From Marinobacter litoralis (GTDB lineage: Bacteria > Pseudomonadota > Gammaproteobacteria > Pseudomonadales > Oleiphilaceae), in NCBI RefSeq assembly GCF_003336705.1, contig NZ_QMDL01000002.1, forward strand, positions 481,262-545,261: a stretch of DNA of 64,000 nucleotides, given 5' to 3'. Positions 24,264-32,461 of this stretch are shown here, in pieces. Numbering within the stretch: the first letter of the stretch is position 1; each line of letters begins with the position of its first letter. The notes beneath the pieces are model-generated. The model had not been told where the DNA came from and ran no database searches. It saw only the letters and a program-made list of their open reading frames with translations. The position numbers were made by a program, and so were the translations under genes.

Positions 24264-24293
24264 GTACAACGAGTCAAAGCCGGATTTATTCCC
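24264..24293 (-). promoter_or_regulatory. ECF-sigma-type promoter of the sigma/anti-sigma operon
   Basis: On the minus strand GGGAATAA (24293-24286), 14 bases, then CGTTGTAC (24271-24264), about 28 bp before the sigma start codon. The same -35, spacing and CGT core appear in front of the S8 gene and the gene at 26744-27250. Confidence 0.78.
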
Positions 24294-24300
24294 TGTGATC

Positions 24301-24329
24301 GGGAATAATTTTTCTATCCAACCGTTGTT
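24301..24329 (+). promoter_or_regulatory. ECF-sigma-type promoter of the S8 protease gene
   Basis: GGGAATAA at 24301-24308, 14 bases, then CGTTGTT at 24323-24329. It is back to back with the sigma operon promoter: the two -35 boxes are only seven bases apart and together form a palindrome TTATTCCC-N7-GGGAATAA. Expected start of transcription is near 24335. Confidence 0.78.
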
Positions 24330-24363
24330 CTGTTAGAAACTCTTCTTTACGTGGATCTACACG

Positions 24364-25731
24364 ATGATTAAGCGACCAACGTTCCACTGGCTGATGTTGC
24401 TGGCCTTGCCGCTGACCCCGGGATTGGCTCAAGGCGCCGGCCCCGGCGACCTAATTGACGGGCGAATTGACAGCATTACCGAACAAATCGAGCGGCGGGC
24501 GGAAGCACTGGTGGAGCGCAAGATCACGGAGCGTACTCACGAGCGCATCGTTAACGCCGACGAGCTACCGGAACAGTTGCAAAGACAACTGTCAGACCTG
24601 TTGCCGGTCCGCACCCGTAATGGCGACACCGCTTTCTACGAAGCTCGCCAGAGCGATGGTTCGCGAGCGGTAGCGAGGCAATGGCTGACCACGGCCACAG
24701 AAAGTGAACTGGACCTGCTTCGGCGCCCCGGCATCACGATCCTTGAGCAACAGAAGCTCGAAGGCTTGGGGCTGAGGGTGGTGCGATTTCGGGTCCGTCC
24801 GGATATGGACTCCAGAGCAGCCCTGCAAGAACTTCTTCCGGAGTTATCCGAACGGCTCGACCGTAACCATATTTACAGCCCGCAAAGTCGTTCTTCCCGC
24901 ACAGCTCCGGCGAACGAGGTGCCAGCCGTGTCTATGCTTTGTACGGATTCCGTTCGAATCGGCATGGTGGATACGGTCATCAGCAACGAACACCCTGCGT
25001 TTAGCCAGGCTGACATCGTTCAGAAACCGTTTTTAACGGTGCAGAATCAGACCGGTGAACTGACAGCACCTCGGGCCCACGGCACCGCCGTTGCCAGCGT
25101 GCTGGTGGGGGCATCAACGCCGCAAACCCAACCTCGGTTACCTGGCGCGACTCTTTTTAACGCATCGGTGTTTTACGAGGGCTCTGAGGCAACTTCGGGA
25201 GCGACTCTCGCTCATTTACTGGACGGGTTAAACTGGCTGGCGAAACAAAACACATCGGTCATTAATATCAGCCTGACTGGCCCGGACAACCAGATTCTGG
25301 CTGCCGCCATCAAGCGTTTGCAGCAGAGGGGCCCTTTATTGGTAGCGGCTGTGGGCAACGAAGGACCCGCGGCGCCACCGCTGTACCCTGCAGCGTATGA
25401 GGGCGTGATCGGTGTGACGGCGGTGGATAACGCGAGAGCGTTATACCGGTGGGCAAACCGGGGAGAGCACGTGTCCTTCGCCGCTTTGGGTGTTGACGTT
25501 CCGGTTGCCCACCCGAACGGCGGTTTGGTTCAAGATAGCGGCACCTCGTTGGCGGCCCCGGTGGTCACTGCCCTACTCGCCTGTTCATTACCACGGTTGA
25601 GCAAAGCCCAAGCGATACAAGTGCTGATCAACAAGGCTGAAGATCTGGGTGACGAGGGCCGTGACCCGAGTTTTGGCCACGGCTTCCTCGATGATCAATC
25701 CGAGCGGTTCAGAAATCAGCCCGAAGGGTAA
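24364..25731 (+). CDS. Exported subtilisin-like serine peptidase (S8)
   Basis: 455 residues with a signal peptide (MIKRPTFHWLMLLALPLTPG, cleaved near LAQG-AG). A helical, Arg/Glu-rich region to about 190 looks like a propeptide. The S8 domain has all four catalytic elements: Asp203 (RIGMVDTVIS), His239 (PRAHGTAVASVL), the oxyanion Asn332 (AAVGNEGP) and Ser395 (DSGTSLAAPVV). It should be an active periplasmic or secreted protease. The promoter matches that of the divergent ECF operon, so it is probably a target of that sigma. It may process envelope proteins or the anti-sigma itself; that is inference. The last 23 bp overlap the convergent outer-membrane gene. Confidence 0.88.
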   Translation: MIKRPTFHWLMLLALPLTPGLAQGAGPGDLIDGRIDSITEQIERRAEALVERKITERTHERIVNADELPEQLQRQLSDLLPVRTRNGDTAFYEARQSDGSRAVARQWLTTATESELDLLRRPGITILEQQKLEGLGLRVVRFRVRPDMDSRAALQELLPELSERLDRNHIYSPQSRSSRTAPANEVPAVSMLCTDSVRIGMVDTVISNEHPAFSQADIVQKPFLTVQNQTGELTAPRAHGTAVASVLVGASTPQTQPRLPGATLFNASVFYEGSEATSGATLAHLLDGLNWLAKQNTSVINISLTGPDNQILAAAIKRLQQRGPLLVAAVGNEGPAAPPLYPAAYEGVIGVTAVDNARALYRWANRGEHVSFAALGVDVPVAHPNGGLVQDSGTSLAAPVVTALLACSLPRLSKAQAIQVLINKAEDLGDEGRDPSFGHGFLDDQSERFRNQPEG

Positions 25732-26677
25732 CGCCCGCCACGGTTTTATCGTAATCCGCAGACTCTACGTTTGAGGTGTAATGGCCGTAGGATACCTTTG
25801 GCTCGAGGCTAAGCACTTCGTTCAGCCCAATCCGCCAGCCGGCTTCCACAATCCAGGCTTGGTCTGCGCGCTGCTCCGAAGTGCGTTCCTGTAAATCTTC
25901 GGTAAACGGATTGCTCAACAAGGGTTCATCAGCCGCGATCACCACCTCATCGTACTCACGGTCTTCGTAACGCCATTTCAACCGCAGGCGATTTTCCTGA
26001 TCCGCCATCTGGAACTTGTGCACCCAACTTACACGCACACGAATGAGCCGGTTGTCATAGGCATCGGCCTCTGCGTCTTCCTGATCCCCGTCTATACCGA
26101 ACAGCAGGTGGCTGCGGGCATCGTTGAAGAAGAAAAAGGCATCAAAACTGGCGCCTTTAATGTCGGCATCCCGCGCGTCGCTGTCCTCAAATTCTTTGGT
26201 TTTGTCCTGCAGACTCACCATCAGGTATGTGCTATCCCCCAGAAGGCTGCCGAGGTAAACGCTGGTGCGCGTGAAATCCAAAAACGGATCCGAATCTAAA
26301 GTGGCGTGGGAATAGTGGTAACTCGCACCCACAGTAACCGGATCAAAATCGTAACTCAGATCCGCAGAGGCCAGATGGATATCCTGATCGAATTCGTCGT
26401 AGGTTTGGTAGCGGCTACCGGACACCGAATAGTCCAGTGCCAGGTTCAGTGCCTTGGTGGGTTTTAAAATGGCTTCCAGCCCGGCATCGAAGACCCAGGC
26501 TTCATCGCTGTTATCTGAAGAACTGTTCAGTTCGTCAACCGTCAGGTTGTTGTCGTGCTCCATGCCAGCCGCCACATGACCGTTCAGTTCGGCATGCTCC
26601 GATGCCCAGAGCGCAGAGGCTGACACAGCCATAGCGACCGCAAGTGGCAGCTTATAAAGGGGTTGTTTTACTCGCAT
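25709..26677 (-). CDS. Outer-membrane beta-barrel protein of unknown function
   Basis: 322 residues. The start ATG 26677 has GGAGAA upstream and gives a clean signal peptide (MRVKQPLYKLPLAVAMAVSA, cleaved near LWASE). The mature chain is a run of amphipathic strands with aromatic girdles (ALDYSVSGSRYQTY, VTVGASYHYSHATLD, VRVSWVHKFQM) and ends in Phe (VTLRADF), the outer-membrane insertion signal. It resembles surface-lipoprotein-assembly or TIGR03016-like barrels, but I cannot name a family. It lies downstream of the Ala-rich ECF target with a terminator between, so it may be expressed at low level by read-through. The 3' end overlaps the S8 gene. Confidence 0.72.
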   Translation of the reverse strand: MRVKQPLYKLPLAVAMAVSASALWASEHAELNGHVAAGMEHDNNLTVDELNSSSDNSDEAWVFDAGLEAILKPTKALNLALDYSVSGSRYQTYDEFDQDIHLASADLSYDFDPVTVGASYHYSHATLDSDPFLDFTRTSVYLGSLLGDSTYLMVSLQDKTKEFEDSDARDADIKGASFDAFFFFNDARSHLLFGIDGDQEDAEADAYDNRLIRVRVSWVHKFQMADQENRLRLKWRYEDREYDEVVIAADEPLLSNPFTEDLQERTSEQRADQAWIVEAGWRIGLNEVLSLEPKVSYGHYTSNVESADYDKTVAGVTLRADF

Positions 26678-26697
26678 GACAGGGTTCTCCTGGCCAG

Positions 26698-26726
26698 AAA
26701 AAAGCCGGGCCTGTACCGGCCCGGCT
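26698..26726 (-). terminator. Terminator after the Ala-rich secreted protein gene
   Basis: On the minus strand AGCCGGGCC (26726-26718) pairs with GGCCCGGCT (26711-26703) around a short loop, followed by six T. It ends the short transcript from the 27301-27325 promoter before the outer-membrane gene. Confidence 0.88.
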
Positions 26727-26743
26727 ATCATTAAACGGCGTGA

Positions 26744-27250
26744 TTAGAGTACTCCGCCACTGGTGGAGCCTTTCACAGCTCCTTTAACGGAATTACGGAC
26801 TTCGCCTTTCACGGAATCCGAAACGGAGGTACCAATTTGCTGATTGGTTTCAACGCGAATTTCAGAGCTGCGCGCTTCGTTCACGCGATCTTTTGCAGCC
26901 GCTCGCTTTTCGGCAGCCTTGCTCACAGCGGCATCGGCTGTGGCGTTGGCTTTACCTTTGGCTTTCTGGCCCGCTTCAACACCAGCACTCACCGCGGCAT
27001 TTGTTTTCTGGCGTGCTTCGTTGCTGGCAGCCTGGCCTTGCTCAGAAGCTTCGCGACGCGCGGCCTCACCGTTCACATTGCCCTGCGCAGACGCTGATCC
27101 GCTGCCCTGAGCTGAAACGCCCTCGTTACCATTGGCGCTGGCGCTCATGTTTGCATCGGCCTGAACGTTAGCGGAAGCGGCTCCCTCAGCAGCAAGTGCG
27201 CTGGTAGAAAGGATAGAACAGATCGCAAAAGTCAAAATGTGCTTTTTCAT
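26744..27250 (-). CDS. Ala-rich secreted low-complexity protein, ECF sigma target
   Basis: 168 residues. A signal peptide (MKKHILTFAICSILSTSALA) precedes a low-complexity mature protein made mostly of Ala, Gly, Ser, Asn, Glu and Lys (ANVQADANMSASANGNEGVS; NEARQKTNAAVSAGVEAGQK). The second half looks like one long amphipathic helix, and the tail VKGEVRNSVKGAVKGS is repetitive. No cysteine remains after the signal, and no known domain is seen. Its promoter GGGAATAA-N14-CGTC matches those of the adjacent ECF operon and S8 protease, so it may be an envelope stress protein or a substrate of the protease. Not recognised further. Confidence 0.7.
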   Translation of the reverse strand: MKKHILTFAICSILSTSALAAEGAASANVQADANMSASANGNEGVSAQGSGSASAQGNVNGEAARREASEQGQAASNEARQKTNAAVSAGVEAGQKAKGKANATADAAVSKAAEKRAAAKDRVNEARSSEIRVETNQQIGTSVSDSVKGEVRNSVKGAVKGSTSGGVL

Positions 27251-27300
27251 AATTTCGTCCTCCTTTGGATGAACCCTTATGGGCAGTTTTCATCAGGAAG

Positions 27301-27325
27301 ACGACTGGGCTGAAACTTTATTCCC
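27301..27325 (-). promoter_or_regulatory. ECF-sigma-type promoter of the Ala-rich protein gene
   Basis: On the minus strand GGGAATAA (27325-27318), 14 bases, CGT (27303-27301) followed by CTTCC. It lies 51 bp before the start codon. Third copy of the motif found at the ECF operon and S8 gene. Confidence 0.72.
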
Positions 27326-27355
27326 AAAAAAATAAAACTTTTTTGAAAACGTCGC

Positions 27356-27937
27356 TCAGCTCTCGTTCATCGCTCGCTCAATTCGCTTATCCGGCACCAA
27401 CCACAACAAAGCCAGCCCTACATATATAGCCTGCGCCGCCCAGTGAAACACGAACGACAACCCGGCGCCGGTCAGGTATAGGACCATGGACAACTTGCCT
27501 TTCCAGTCTTCGCCAATGGCTTTACGAAGAACAGAGCTGCAACCATCCGTCGCCATGATGCAGCGTTGCAGGATGTGATAAGAAATGGCCGCCATAAACA
27601 ACACCACGCCATAGATGGCCGTTGGCAGCGCCTCAAAATGATTGCCGCCCATCCAGGCGGTAGAGAAAGGAAACAGCGAGAGCTAGAAGAGCAGGTTCAG
27701 GTTCGCCCAAAGTACTGCACCCGACGGGCGCCCCGCTGCATGCAGCAAGTGATGATGGTTATTCCAGTAAATGCCAACGTAAACGAAGCTGAGAACGTAA
27801 CTCAGAAAATTCGGTAACAATGCAACCAACGAATCCATATCCGAACCATCTGGCACCTGCAATTCCAGCACCATGATGGTGATGATGATGGCCAACACAC
27901 CATCACTAAACGCTTCTAACCTACCCTTTCCCATCAA
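27356..27937 (-). pseudogene. TMEM175/DUF1211-family membrane protein, broken by an in-frame stop
   Basis: One frame encodes a complete TMEM175-type channel-like protein of about 193 codons, starting MMGKGRLEAFSDGVLAIIIT with the family motif FSDGV in the first helix. It is interrupted at codon 85 by TAG (27685-27683) in NLLF-stop-LSLFPFSTAWMG, where relatives have Trp (LLFWLSL), so a single TGG to TAG change explains it. Reading resumes without a shift through GGNHFEALPTAIYG to the end (KRIERAMNES). TMEM175 proteins conduct potassium. It could be a recent inactivation, a sequencing error or suppressed read-through; two separate short genes are unlikely. Confidence 0.82.
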
Positions 27938-27991
27938 TACATCGCGTTTGTTATACCGGCAATTTCCGGCAAATGTATAAAAATCATGAAA

Positions 27992-28258
27992 TCATCGTAA
28001 TTGGCTGTCTTTACTGCCTCGCCGGTTGATGCCGCCCGTGCCGCTGCCCTTGGTTTCTAATTTCGACTGACAGGCGATGCACAGCTGAACGCCGGGAATG
28101 GCTGTGCGCCTTCCTTCTGGAATGGGTTCGTCACACTCAATACAGAACTCAGCGCTTTCTCCGGAGTGGAGATTACTCCGAGCCTGTTCGACTGCGTCTT
28201 CAACGGTGGCATCTATCTGATCTTGTACGGCTCCGTCTCGAGCCCAACCGCCGGCCAT
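27992..28258 (-). CDS. DksA/TraR-type C4 zinc finger protein (YbiI-like)
   Basis: 88-residue protein closely patterned on E. coli YbiI: start MAGGWARDGAVQDQID, zinc cysteines C39, C42, C60 and C63 (CIECDEPIP, QLCIACQ), and the invariant tail INRRGSKDSQLR. I start it at ATG 28258; an upstream in-frame GTG at 28267 would add three residues. DksA-like zinc fingers bind RNA polymerase through the secondary channel in some members, but this class lacks the long coiled coil, so the role is uncertain. It follows the rof-like gene by 12 bp. Confidence 0.85.
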   Translation of the reverse strand: MAGGWARDGAVQDQIDATVEDAVEQARSNLHSGESAEFCIECDEPIPEGRRTAIPGVQLCIACQSKLETKGSGTGGINRRGSKDSQLR

Positions 28259-28270
28259 GTCAATCACCTG

Positions 28271-28525
28271 CTAGTTGCTGTTTTTAAAAGAAACATGTTG
28301 AAAGTTCGGGTTATCCACACACACTTCGAGCGATGAGATGAGGTCTAACGGAATCAAACGAACGACACCGTTGGAATCCACTTTGATGCATTCGTCTCTG
28401 CGCTCATCGTACGCTGTATCCACTCCGACACCTTCAACCACTTCGCCTGATGTCATCACTAGCTTGATCGGATACCGATACATACAGGCTATTTCTATGT
28501 AGTCCTGCTGATCACACGTCATCAT
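28271..28525 (-). CDS. Rho-binding antiterminator (Rof family)
   Basis: 84-residue Sm-like protein that binds Rho and can inhibit termination. Sequence features: TCDQQDYIEIACMYRYPIKL at the start, then TSGEVVEGVGVDTAYDERRDE and RLIPLDLISSLEVCV, fitting the Rof fold. I choose ATG 28525, with GGTGAG five bases upstream; ATG 28537 is an alternative. It is followed by the ybiI-like gene, a pairing of two small proteins that both act on transcription. Confidence 0.78.
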   Translation of the reverse strand: MMTCDQQDYIEIACMYRYPIKLVMTSGEVVEGVGVDTAYDERRDECIKVDSNGVVRLIPLDLISSLEVCVDNPNFQHVSFKNSN

Positions 28526-28594
28526 TGCTCTCACCATTCAGTGACTGCGTTGCCAGATTCTGACCTATACCGCATGAACACTCGTTTTCCTTCG

Positions 28595-29800
28595 TCAGCC
28601 TTTAATCGCATGCAGAATACGGATGATTTCCTCTTTGTTGAGATACCCCGGTACGGCATAAGTTCCGTGAGCTTCCTTCATGGCCGCATCAGCAATCACC
28701 GAGAAGTGCTGTTCGTCCATACCGTCTACTTCAAGGTGCATAGGCAGCGCCCGCAATAAGTCTTTCACCCGCTGGATCAGTTTATCTGCAGCCTCCTCGT
28801 CGGTATTCGCCTCAAACCCACAAAGTCGCGCCAGCGCTGCCAAACGGCCGGCGGCAAAGGGGCGGTTCACTTCCAATACGTGCGGCAACACGATCGCGTT
28901 GGCACGGCCGTGAGGTACGCCATATTGAGTTCCCAATTGATGCGCTATTGCATGGACATAGCCCAACCCGGTTTTATTGAGTGCCAAGCCACCGTAGTTT
29001 GCCGCCAGCGCCATCGCTTCACGAGCGGCGAGGTCTTGCCCGTTGTCACAGGCCCGCTCTAGATTTTGCAGGACGAGTTTCACGCCAGAACCAGAGTACA
29101 TCTCGGTTTCTTCGTTGGAAAAATCACTGATCCAGGACTCCAGGCAGTGGGTCAGTGCATCGATTCCTGTGTCTGCGGTAACCGTCTTGGGCATTCCGGC
29201 CATAATTTCAGAATCAAGCGCGGCAGCCAGGGGCACGACTTTGGGGTCGATCACCAGATTTTTGATGTGGGTTTTTTCGTCTGAGATGACAGCACCGATC
29301 GTTACCTCAGAGCCGGTGCCTGCGGTGGTTGGAATAACAAACAGAGGCAACGCCGGCTTGCGAGCTTTAATAACTCCCACGAGCTCTTGAGGCGTTTTTT
29401 TGTTGTTAGCAGCGAGTGCGATCACCTTTGCCGCATCAATCGACGAGCCCCCGCCCACCGCCAAGACCGCATCGCAATTATTCTCTCTGAGCATGGCGAG
29501 GCCATTTTGGACCACGCTGAAGTCTGGGTCTGGCAGCACCCCGCTATACACAGCCGCTTCAACACCTAACTCACTAAGCTTTTGCTGCAGAGGGTTCACA
29601 ACACCCAACTCAAACAATGCGGCATCGGTGACGATCAACACCTTGTTTAAGCCATGGCGCGCAATATGCTCTAGTAGCTGAAAACGAGCCTGCCCACCCA
29701 AAAACATGTAGGGCACGGGGGCGGGGATCAGCTTCACGACCAGTTTGAGTGCGGACAACTGCGCTTTAGAGCGCGCGACGGTAATTTTCTCGAAAATCAT
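28595..29800 (-). CDS. Iron-containing alcohol dehydrogenase
   Basis: 401-residue NAD(P)-dependent, Fe-containing (type III) alcohol dehydrogenase. The dinucleotide motif GGGSSIDAAK lies near residue 117 and IPTTAGTGSEVT near 160. Metal ligands follow the family pattern: Asp and His in DTGIDALTHCLESW, His in YVHAIAHQLG and His in YGVPHGRANAIVLPH. The first 30 residues (KLVVKLIPAPVPYMFLGG) resemble medium-chain alcohol oxidising members of marine bacteria. The alcohol used cannot be told; long-chain alcohols would fit a wax-ester-making host. It is monocistronic, separated from fba by a terminator. Confidence 0.88.
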   Translation of the reverse strand: MIFEKITVARSKAQLSALKLVVKLIPAPVPYMFLGGQARFQLLEHIARHGLNKVLIVTDAALFELGVVNPLQQKLSELGVEAAVYSGVLPDPDFSVVQNGLAMLRENNCDAVLAVGGGSSIDAAKVIALAANNKKTPQELVGVIKARKPALPLFVIPTTAGTGSEVTIGAVISDEKTHIKNLVIDPKVVPLAAALDSEIMAGMPKTVTADTGIDALTHCLESWISDFSNEETEMYSGSGVKLVLQNLERACDNGQDLAAREAMALAANYGGLALNKTGLGYVHAIAHQLGTQYGVPHGRANAIVLPHVLEVNRPFAAGRLAALARLCGFEANTDEEAADKLIQRVKDLLRALPMHLEVDGMDEQHFSVIADAAMKEAHGTYAVPGYLNKEEIIRILHAIKG

Positions 29801-29912
29801 AGGTAGCTGCTTTAGTTAGCATGTTGAGTATTAGCCATTAAATATAGCCAAAAACGCTAACCTTGCTCACAAAGCTACTATTTTCAGGAAATTTCGAGGG
29901 AGGGGAGAAATT

Positions 29913-29940
29913 AAGTGCCCCGGGTGGTTCCGGGGCACTT
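29913..29940 (-). terminator. Terminator downstream of fba
   Basis: AAGTGCCCCGG (29913-29923) and CCGGGGCACTT (29930-29940) form an 11-bp stem placed 11 bases after the fba stop on the minus strand; TTAATTT follows. T-richness is modest, but the stem is very stable. Confidence 0.8.
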
Positions 29941-29951
29941 TTACTGCAGGC

Positions 29952-31016
29952 TTACTTTACTTTCGGGTCCAGCTCACCAGCCTCGTAACGCTCAAACATT
30001 TGCTCGAGGTTCAGCGGCTTAATCTTGCTGGCCTGACCGGCACAGCCGAAGGCTTCGTAGCGAGCAACACAAATGTCGGTCATCGCTACCATGGTGGCCT
30101 TCAGGAATTTACGCGGGTCAAACTCGGCTGGGTTCTGCGCCATGAAGCGACGAACCGCGCCGGTGCTTGCCAAGCGCAAGTCGGTGTCGATGTTTACTTT
30201 ACGCACGCCGTGCTTGATGCCTTCAACGATTTCTTCGACCGGTACACCGTAGGTTTCCGGGATTTCACCGCCGAATTCGTTGATTACTTTCAGCCATTCC
30301 TGGGGTACGGAGCTGGAGCCGTGCATGACCAGGTGGGTATCGGGGATGCGCTTGTGGATCGCTTTGATCTGCTCGATCGCCAGGATGTCGCCCGTTGGTG
30401 GACGGGTGAACTTGTAGGCGCCGTGGCTGGTGCCGATGGCGATGGCCAATGCGTCTACGTGGGTTTTTTCCACGAAGTCTGCCGCTTCTTCCGGGTCGGT
30501 CAGCATCTGGTCCATGTCCAGGGTGCCTTCGGCGCCAATGCCGTCTTCTTCACCGGCTTGGCCGGTTTCCAGAGAGCCCAGGCAGCCCAGTTCGCCTTCT
30601 ACGGAAACACCGCACGCGTGCGCCATTTCGACTGTGCGGCGAGTGACGTCTACGTTGTATTCGTAGCTGGTCGGGGTTTTGCCGTCTTCACCCAGCGATC
30701 CGTCCATCATGACGGAGCTGAAGCCAAGCTGGATGGAGCGCTGGCATACGGCCGGGCTGGTGCCGTGGTCCTGGTGCATTACCACTGGGATGTGCGGCCA
30801 TTCTTCGATGGCGGCCAGGATCAGGTGACGCAGGAAGGGCGCGCCGGCGTATTTGCGGGCACCGGCAGAGGCCTGAACAATAACTGGGGAGTCGGTTTTG
30901 TCGGCGGCTTCCATGATGGCGCGCATTTGTTCGAGGTTGTTTACGTTAAAGGCTGGCACACCGTAACCATGCTCGGCGGCGTGGTCCAGAAGTTGCCGCA
31001 GCGATATCAGGGCCAT
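29952..31016 (-). CDS. fba: Class II fructose-bisphosphate aldolase
   Basis: Zinc-dependent aldolase that splits or forms fructose 1,6-bisphosphate in glycolysis and gluconeogenesis. The 354-residue protein starts [20 protein letters not shown], has zinc-ligand motifs [11 protein letters not shown] (about 80) and the downstream [13 protein letters not shown], and the length of the CbbA-type subclass. Last gene of the tkt-epd-pgk-fba block, but 221 bp separate it from pgk, and this gap holds a repeat element with two CsrA-type hairpins. CsrA control of glycolysis is known in E. coli, so the element may matter for this gene. Confidence 0.95.
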   Translation of the reverse strand: MALISLRQLLDHAAEHGYGVPAFNVNNLEQMRAIMEAADKTDSPVIVQASAGARKYAGAPFLRHLILAAIEEWPHIPVVMHQDHGTSPAVCQRSIQLGFSSVMMDGSLGEDGKTPTSYEYNVDVTRRTVEMAHACGVSVEGELGCLGSLETGQAGEEDGIGAEGTLDMDQMLTDPEEAADFVEKTHVDALAIAIGTSHGAYKFTRPPTGDILAIEQIKAIHKRIPDTHLVMHGSSSVPQEWLKVINEFGGEIPETYGVPVEEIVEGIKHGVRKVNIDTDLRLASTGAVRRFMAQNPAEFDPRKFLKATMVAMTDICVARYEAFGCAGQASKIKPLNLEQMFERYEAGELDPKVK

Positions 31017-31084
31017 GGGTTGTCTCCTTCATTAGACTATTAATGTTTGGAGCAGACTGCTATCTGGGAGTCTGCTGCGGATGA

Positions 31085-31180
31085 AGGGGGAACGGTTTCG
31101 CGGAACCGCTACGAGCACATCCATGTGCGCTTCTCTCAGGCCATCCTTGGCCTTCGAAATTCCGCGAAACCGTTCCCCCT
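31085..31180 (-). repeat. Dispersed stem-loop element with two CsrA-type hairpins (copy 2)
   Basis: A perfect 21-bp inverted repeat (31085-31105 against 31160-31180) encloses 54 bases. On the minus strand the interior forms two hairpins: 31138-31153 (AGGCCA/TGGCCT, loop AGGA) and 31115-31128 (GCACA/TGTGC, loop TGGA). Both present CA(A/T)GGATG, as in copy 1 at 11513-11611, though the outer stems are unrelated in sequence beyond purine-rich ends. It lies between pgk and fba, 69 bp before the fba start, in the sense orientation. Confidence 0.75.
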
Positions 31181-31237
31181 CCCTCCTTGCGATTCTTACT
31201 TGTTTCTATGCCATCCTTTTTTCAGTTATGACTGAAA

Positions 31238-32398
31238 TCAGGCGCCTCTTTCTTCCAGCACAGCTACTGCCGGCAGGGTTTTGCCTTCTACGAATTCCAG
31301 GAAGGCACCGCCGCCAGTTGAGATGTAGGAGATCTTGTCAGCTATATCGTATTTGTCAACGGCTGCCACGGTGTCTCCGCCGCCGGCCAGTGAGAAGGCA
31401 TCGCTTTGGGCGATGGCTTCAGCGAGGGCTTTGGTGCCGTTGCCGAACTGGTCGAATTCGAATACGCCAACCGGGCCGTTCCAGAGGATAGTTTTGGCGT
31501 TCTTAAGCAGTTCAGCAAATTGGCCAGCAGTTTCCGGGCCTACGTCGAGGATCATGTCGTCGGCGGTTACGTCGGAGATGTTTCTGACGGTTGCAGTGGC
31601 GGTTTCGGCGAATTCGCTGGCAACGACTACGTCAACCGGCAGCGGGATTTCTACGCGACTGGCGATGTCTTTGGCGGTGTCGATCAGGTCGTGTTCGCAC
31701 AGGGATTTACCAACCGGGTGGCCTGCGGCCGCCAGGAAGGTGTTGGCGATGCCGCCGCCTACGATGATCTGGTCGCAGACTTTTTCCAATGCGTTGAGTA
31801 CGTCCAGTTTGGTGGAGACTTTGGAGCCACCAACGATGGCAACCACGGGTTTGGCCGGGTTATCCAGAGCTTTACCAAGAGCGTCTAGTTCTGCCGCCAG
31901 CAGCGGGCCAGCGCAAGCTTCAGGGGCAAATTTGGCCACACCGTGGGTGGAAGCCTGGGCGCGGTGAGCGGTGCCGAAGGCGTCCATCACGTAGATGTCG
32001 CACAGGGCCGCATATTGCTTGGCCAGGTCTTCGTTGTCTTTCTTTTCGCCTTTGTTGAAGCGCACGTTCTCGAACAGAACGACTTCGCCATCGGCCACTT
32101 CAACACCGCCGAGGTAATCTTTAATCAGGCGAACTTCCTGACCCAGCATGGTGGACAGGTGGTCGGCTACCGGTTTCATGGAAGACGCTTCGTCGTATAC
32201 GCCTTCTTCCGGACGGCCGAGATGGGACATCAGCATGACTTTCGCGCCGGCGTCTTTCGCTGCTTTGATGGTGGGCAGTGAGGCACGGATGCGGGCATCG
32301 CTGGATACTTTGCCGTCTTTCACCGGTACGTTCAGGTCTTCACGAATCAGAACCCGCTTGCCGGCGAGGTTCAGGTCAGTCATTTTTTTGATGGCCAT
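31238..32398 (-). CDS. pgk: Phosphoglycerate kinase
   Basis: Transfers phosphate from 1,3-bisphosphoglycerate to ADP in glycolysis, cytoplasmic. The start [20 protein letters not shown] (ATG 32398) aligns with known Pgk; two further in-frame ATG codons lie 3 and 6 bases upstream. Family motifs are RADLNVP-like [18 protein letters not shown], the hinge region [16 protein letters not shown] and the nucleotide loop [11 protein letters not shown] and [10 protein letters not shown] near the C-terminus. 386 residues is normal. It lies 63 bp downstream of epd, in the tkt-epd-pgk order common in gammaproteobacteria. Confidence 0.96.
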   Translation of the reverse strand: MAIKKMTDLNLAGKRVLIREDLNVPVKDGKVSSDARIRASLPTIKAAKDAGAKVMLMSHLGRPEEGVYDEASSMKPVADHLSTMLGQEVRLIKDYLGGVEVADGEVVLFENVRFNKGEKKDNEDLAKQYAALCDIYVMDAFGTAHRAQASTHGVAKFAPEACAGPLLAAELDALGKALDNPAKPVVAIVGGSKVSTKLDVLNALEKVCDQIIVGGGIANTFLAAAGHPVGKSLCEHDLIDTAKDIASRVEIPLPVDVVVASEFAETATATVRNISDVTADDMILDVGPETAGQFAELLKNAKTILWNGPVGVFEFDQFGNGTKALAEAIAQSDAFSLAGGGDTVAAVDKYDIADKISYISTGGGAFLEFVEGKTLPAVAVLEERGA

Positions 32399-32461
32399 AA
32401 TCAAGGTCCGTAGTTATGGATTCAGTCGTATCTTGGGTGGGGACTGGCCCCGTTGTATGCA

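Noticed and set aside
27356..27937. Two separate small membrane protein genes
   Set aside because: Both halves are in the same frame and together reconstruct one TMEM175-type protein; the second half lacks its own start signals.
30000..31043. Open frame of 347 codons antisense to fba
   Set aside because: Shadow of the aldolase gene; no domain, start context or ribosome-binding site.
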